From positions 7,130,001 to 7,194,000 of the forward strand of contig OZ316893.1 of NCBI GenBank assembly GCA_973895155.1: 64,000 nucleotides of DNA, written 5' to 3'. This stretch comes from Marsupella aquatica. Taxonomy: Eukaryota > Marchantiophyta. A program made the position numbers and the translations under genes. The notes under the pieces are model-generated. The model did no database searches, was not told the DNA's origin, and worked only from the letters and a program-made list of their open reading frames with translations. Positions 59,491 through 64,000 of the stretch are shown here, piece after piece. How positions within the stretch are numbered: position 1 is the first letter of the stretch; each line of letters starts with the position of its first letter.

Positions 59491-60469
59491 GCTTTTGTTG
59501 CCTGAGTGATTTGTCTCCTGGTTGGGCGCTTTAGTTTTTGGCAGTTTGATACATTGACATATACTTTGCACCTAAACATGAGTGAATCTTGCTATAAATA
59601 AAAGTCAAAAATATTATCTTACACTCGCTGTTCACTTACACTTATGTTACACTAAGGAGATTGTGAGCCTAAAAGTTAAATGTGAACATGGATGGACACG
59701 ACCAAAGGATCACATTCGATATTCATTTAAAATCTTCTGTAGGTTGACATTGGAAATTCCCTGAAGAGCTTCTTGTAAACAAGACCAGTGCTATGGAAAA
59801 AATAGGATTTTGTACCTCCGCAGTGGCAAAATTACTCAAAGTGCTCTCTTTGAAAACATGATTATACAAAACACACAAATTAAGATATATGATAGCTCTG
59901 TAACAGCAAAATTAGGCAAGACCCTCCTTATAACAAAAGCAACATTGAAAAACAGGATGATGCCACCACTGTCCCGCAAATTAAAGTCTCCAAGTGCTCC
60001 GCATTGGCAAATTATCCAAACTACTCCTTGTAAGCAGAGTAACATTCTCTGAAAAACAATATTCTAGATACAACAATATACCCACAAGTTGTATAGGCAC
60101 TTCGGAATTATAAATGCCCTTAAATCCCAAAGTATTGCATAGAAAACTTGCAATGTCTTTGTGAGATTCAGCTGATTTTAGTTGTGACCATTAGGCAACT
60201 ACTGGAGGCAATATGAGTAAAATGTGAAGCACTCACTTTACTCACAGTTCTAGGTAAAAGGCTTGGTAAGGTACTCTAAGACCTAAATGACATAAATACA
60301 CCTTAAAATTTCTCTTTGTTTCTTAAACCACGCATCGGGGTATTTAAAGGGGTATTTAAAGCAGCATGGTACTGTACAGCCATAAATGCTGGGCAGGGCG
60401 CATGGAAGTCCAGGATTGGGGCAGGAGAGATGGCTCACAACTCCAAACTTCACTAAATTTCATTGTAAA

Positions 60470-60930
60470 AACTATATACTCATTTTTGAAACTAAAAACA
60501 CCCAACTGTAGATCTTGTCGAGAGCTCTCTTTTGCACCCTAGAGACAGACAAGATTTTAAGATGCAATAAACAATGAATGGCAGAGATTGCAAAATTAAC
60601 GAATTGACGGCCAGGAGCGCTTAGATTTGTTTTATTTTTAATTTGAGAAATATAAACCCATTTACAGAACGGAAAAAACCCATCCATAGATCTCCTCGAG
60701 GTCTTTCTTTTGAGCCATAGATTGACCAATATGATAGACGGATGAGATTTGTGGAGGCAAAACAATCAGACGGCTTAGATCGATCTTCCCCCAGAAATTC
60801 AAATTTTGAATCCAGCCAATCAGAGTGCACCATTCGTTTTTCTATCATTTCTCCTGAAATAATAAACCATTTTGTGTGAGATTTTTTGGAGACGTAGATC
60901 TCAACGAGACCTACGATTTGAGCCATAGAT
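60470..60930 (-). repeat. Dispersed repeat family R2, copy 2 (inverted)
   Basis: On the minus strand it matches 13885-14290: words such as CAATCTATGGCTCAAAAG, AGATCTATGGATGGGTT and TTTGCACCCTAG on the plus strand (GTGCAAAAG inverted) recur in order. Extra sequence at 60880-60930 repeats the motif AGATCTCAACGAGACCTACG, so the copy is longer than copy 1 or partly duplicated. Confidence 0.7.
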
Positions 60931-63616
60931 CACATCCTATGGCTGAGGGTAGGCGCAGCTATGAGCGTCGATCGTATGGTGGAGGGGAGGCGTTGCTGCG
61001 TAGCCCGTCTTTTTGCTGTATGGGATGCACTTCGTATGGGGACTCCGCATTACGCGGCTTTATGCAGAGCCCCTTATACTCGGATGCGTGGTTTAACAAA
61101 ACGGGTTGGCGTAACCAGCTTTCCAATTTAAGGCTAGAGGGAGAAGGTGAGTGAAAGAATCAACCCAAACTTGCAATCATTGGTGATCTCTGGCCTTTGA
61201 CATGGTACTTTTTAGACAAAACTTAATATGGTACCCAAAGTATCTTTCTTTGTTTAAGGCCCGTCCATCCAGATTTTGACTTGTCCATGGAGGCTTCAAA
61301 GACAGCATCTCAGTCCACGTGGGCTTAATTTACTTTAATCCACATCTCTACATTTGTCTTCTTAATGTTCACATAGCATAAGTTGCATTGTTAGTTAGTG
61401 GCTTTGGACCCGTCCAAATCCAGAGCACACAACTTCTGGCCTCCAACAACAAAAAGTATGATCTAATTGCACTAGCAGGTGCTACAGCAGTTCAAATTAA
61501 GAGGTCTAAAGATATTGTGTGGTCATTGAAAAAGGTACTGTGATTGTGAAAAATACTTATCCTTGTGTAAGACATGGAAAGTGCTGTGGTTGCAAGCTGC
61601 AAGGGGATTTGAATCATGGTTGCAGGTGGAAAGAAGAGTTGAAAGAAGTGGTGCACAAAATGTTGTGTATACCGCTAGGAGAGGGTCAAGGCACACACGA
61701 AGAGGGGAATTTGGAAAAGAACTGGGGTCCATCCATGGCCACAAAGGAAGAAACACAGACCGCAGTAACACGAAGGGTACTAGAGAAATCAATGGTTTTT
61801 CTTTTGGGTTTTGTTAAGGCTTGCAAAGTTGTACTCGCATATCGCTATAGGCAATGGTTAGCAAAGGTATCTAAATACTACAACTGCATATTTAGGCAAA
61901 GATTAGGAAAGGCATCTAAAAAAACTCACGGCTAAGGATGAATCTGGTCCAACTTCCAATTCTCTGGCAATTCTAATATGACAAAATCATTGTATATTTA
62001 GGTCTTATAATTATTTAACACGTTATATCCGTTGTGCACTGGTCCGGGGCACTGGTGTAACAGGACGATGGAGGTGAGACAAAACGAGTAGATCCCATAG
62101 AGACTAGAATCAACTTGGCAATGCGCTAGACAGCATCTGGTTAGTCAGTGGATCAAGCAGGCTGCTAAGATTAGGAAAGTGATACAGCTTACGGATGCAG
62201 TGATGCACTTGCAACAGCTGGATGCTACTGAGGATTTGGAATGAAAGATGCAATTGTTTTCGGAACGATGGTGGTGCCCCTTGCGTCCTTTGCGTGCTAG
62301 AATTTAGTTGAGGATCTGCATGGAAAGTGCCGGCACCCACATGCATAGTCACTGCCTGTATTTTAGTTGAGAGTGCCAAGATTGGCTCAGTACACTCTGT
62401 TACGATCACCCAAAATTTTCTTCTTCGGGACCACCTCAGGTCTCCCTCCCATCTGAACGATTGTGGTTCATTTTCTGAATTGGGTTGGCTTCCTTTTTCG
62501 TGTATTGCTTTGCGTTCTCCCGTCACAATGGTTTACTTATAGAAATTACTCCAGCCCATGCTTAGAGAATTAAACTTGCGTACATCATTTTGTTCCGACA
62601 ACAATGGACAGGATATTCATTTTTTTCTCTGGCGGACAAGGAAAGACAGACAAGTTCATGAATTCAATGTGATGAGAAGCTTCTTGAACACATACCTTAC
62701 ATACAGAAAGTGGTAATAATCCGAGTGACTCATTGCTGTTAGGCATCTAGAACACTGTACGACTCAACAGAAGCTGGTCGGCTCCGGAAACCTGGCTATT
62801 TTTATTTGTCTCGGAAAGAAAAGAAACAACACCAGCCTGGAGATTTGAAATCTGCACGACGTCAATTATTCAGGCTTTTCATGATCATCCTTGCCAGCTG
62901 CAACGGCAAGTCCCTACTACGCCGCCTCTTTCAAGATGAAAATCTGTTTTCGGACACTTGAAAAGCCTGTAGACTGAGATTGTCAGAAACCTTTGGACTC
63001 ACATCTAAGACTTGTGACTGAAAATTTATTAGTTTCAATGTGAATTGGATAGATCAAGTTTTGCAAGATTTGTTGAGAGCTAAAGATCTCACTCTACTAA
63101 TCAAGCCAGGCGCTCATTTCATTCTATGAATACTGCAACGAATGTTTCGATCTGGCATGGTCCTGGATCCTCTAAAGACCGTGGATCACATTGTTAGGCA
63201 GATACAACGATTCTCTTTCACTGCAAGCAACAGACTCAAGCAGGGAGTACGTCATTACTCCCTTCAGAAGGTCTTTCATAAACAAGTTCGCACGATTATT
63301 TACTAGTCGTCTCAAATTGGGTACAAGGATACTCGAGAATCCAGTAGTATTGCAAACGCTGAACTCAAGTTACAGATAGCACCAACAATTAAATTCGACC
63401 TGCCGAGCTCTGACGAATCAGGACTATGACGGATCAGGAGACGCGCTTCTTTCCTTTGGCTAACTGACAGTATGCCTTGTCCTCTCTCGAGTAGAAAGAA
63501 CTGAATTCCGGATCTCTGACAATGATGACGTCCTTAATTTGTCGCAGCTATGATGCAGAGTGCTCACTAAGAGGTGGAATTATTGCAGTTTCATTGAGAA
63601 ACAAACTTGACTGACA
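60931..63616. other. Gene-free stretch, distal part probably 3' region of the last gene
   Basis: No convincing gene: frames at 61519-61935 and 62110-62526 begin with GTG and are unrecognised. The last few hundred bases before 63617 should include the 3' UTR of the partial minus-strand gene. Confidence 0.45.
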
Positions 63617-64000
63617 TCATTTCCAGCTACCCAGCATCGATCGCATGAAGGCTGGATCACGTTTCATGTATTCAATGTACATGAGTTCCGCCTCGTTGAA
63701 TATGCATTCGCTCGATTGAATCTTTCGACCGGGGTTCTTCAACTGACCACCCATCGGGCCCATTGCCATTCCCACGACGCATCTTTTAGATGCGAAACTC
63801 ATCATCATATTGACATACGCATCTCTTAATCTGGCCAACAGGGCCAACGGAGAGATGATGCGGATTCTGATCTTTGGCATCCTGAGGCCCCAGGATCTCT
63901 TGGACTTGCTTCCCAGTCTATGCACCTTCGGCTTCCTCCTTCTGAAGTCCTTTCTGCCAACAAAACCACGCTTGCCGGTCTGCTCGTATGGATTTTTTTC
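63617..64000 (-). CDS. Partial gene: C-terminal 127 residues of a basic plant protein
   Basis: The minus-strand frame is open from the window edge (64000) to the stop at 63617; the start lies outside. The N-terminal part is strongly basic (KRGFVGRKDFRRRKPKVHRL, then GSKSKRSWGLRMPKIRIRI). A hydrophobic/charged helix follows (SPLALLARLRDAYVNMMMSFA), then a glycine/proline stretch and an acidic helix (NEAELMYIEYMKRDPAFMRSM). The pattern of a basic segment followed by LLARLRDAYVNMM is reminiscent of small uncharacterised plant proteins, but I cannot name a family. No signal peptide or membrane helix is visible in the visible part. The stretch reads as real protein: uniform composition and no low-complexity run. 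Confidence 0.6.
   Translation of the reverse strand, partial: EKNPYEQTGKRGFVGRKDFRRRKPKVHRLGSKSKRSWGLRMPKIRIRIISPLALLARLRDAYVNMMMSFASKRCVVGMAMGPMGGQLKNPGRKIQSSECIFNEAELMYIEYMKRDPAFMRSMLGSWK

Larger units (their letters stand above)
55686..60469. other. Gene-free stretch
   Basis: No convincing gene. It contains an (AATT)n run at 56441-56464, a tandem duplication at 59354/59433, and AT-rich tracts around 57060-57240. Short open frames such as 58571-58801 match nothing I recognise. Confidence 0.5.

Noticed and set aside
62110-62526. 138-codon minus-strand frame
   Set aside because: Begins with GTG, unremarkable composition, no domain.
1-64000. CRISPR arrays, bacterial operons or phage
   Set aside because: Introns, expansin and plant transposons show nuclear plant DNA; the repeats found are minisatellites and transposon pieces, not spacer arrays.

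Overview
The window is nuclear DNA of a land plant. It carries a canonical alpha-expansin, plant-size GT-AG introns (109, 204 and 220 bases), a plant PIF/Harbinger transposon, a priming site of the plant Ty1/copia type and an Arabidopsis-type telomere motif. Long gene-poor stretches, short introns and a non-TBL PC-esterase with animal-like architecture make me lean towards a bryophyte such as a liverwort. That is inference with low to moderate confidence. No organelle insertion, rRNA gene or intact tRNA gene was seen.

Layout. Bases 1-4.7 kb hold no gene but have small repeats and a cluster of GC-rich palindromes. 4.7-6.5 kb holds a coiled-coil protein gene split by a frame change, followed to 7.4 kb by leader-like and LTR-like sequence. 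7976-13486 is a complete-looking PIF/Harbinger DNA transposon with matching ends, a 3-base target duplication, a two-exon DDE transposase and a convergent two-exon Myb/SANT-like partner gene. 17.2-17.5 kb holds a small DUF1232 membrane protein gene (minus). 19.3 kb has a copia-type primer-binding site and a nearby dispersed repeat. 23.1-23.6 kb is a higher-order minisatellite, just downstream of an alpha-expansin gene (24.3-25.0 kb, minus). 27.3-30.7 kb is a nested repeat region: an AAGATGT-rich array, G-rich DNA, and a foldback element with roughly 200-base inverted arms. 30.7-48.8 kb is gene-poor and unusually rich in imperfect tandem duplications with spacings of 100-140 bases. 48.8-50.7 kb is a two-exon NXPE-like/PC-esterase type II membrane protein gene (minus). 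50.7-63.6 kb is gene-poor, with a clear MITE (8-base target duplication), a long hairpin and a second copy of a 400-base dispersed repeat. The last 384 bases hold the C-terminal part of a basic plant protein that runs off the window.

Only four cellular genes are convincing: DUF1232, alpha-expansin, the NXPE-like esterase and the partial gene at the end. The expansin (wall loosening) and the esterase-fold protein (glycan O-acylation or de-acylation by family analogy) could both act on wall or secretory glycans, but they lie 24 kb apart and nothing in the sequence links them. Most of the rest is transposon-derived or duplicated non-coding DNA.
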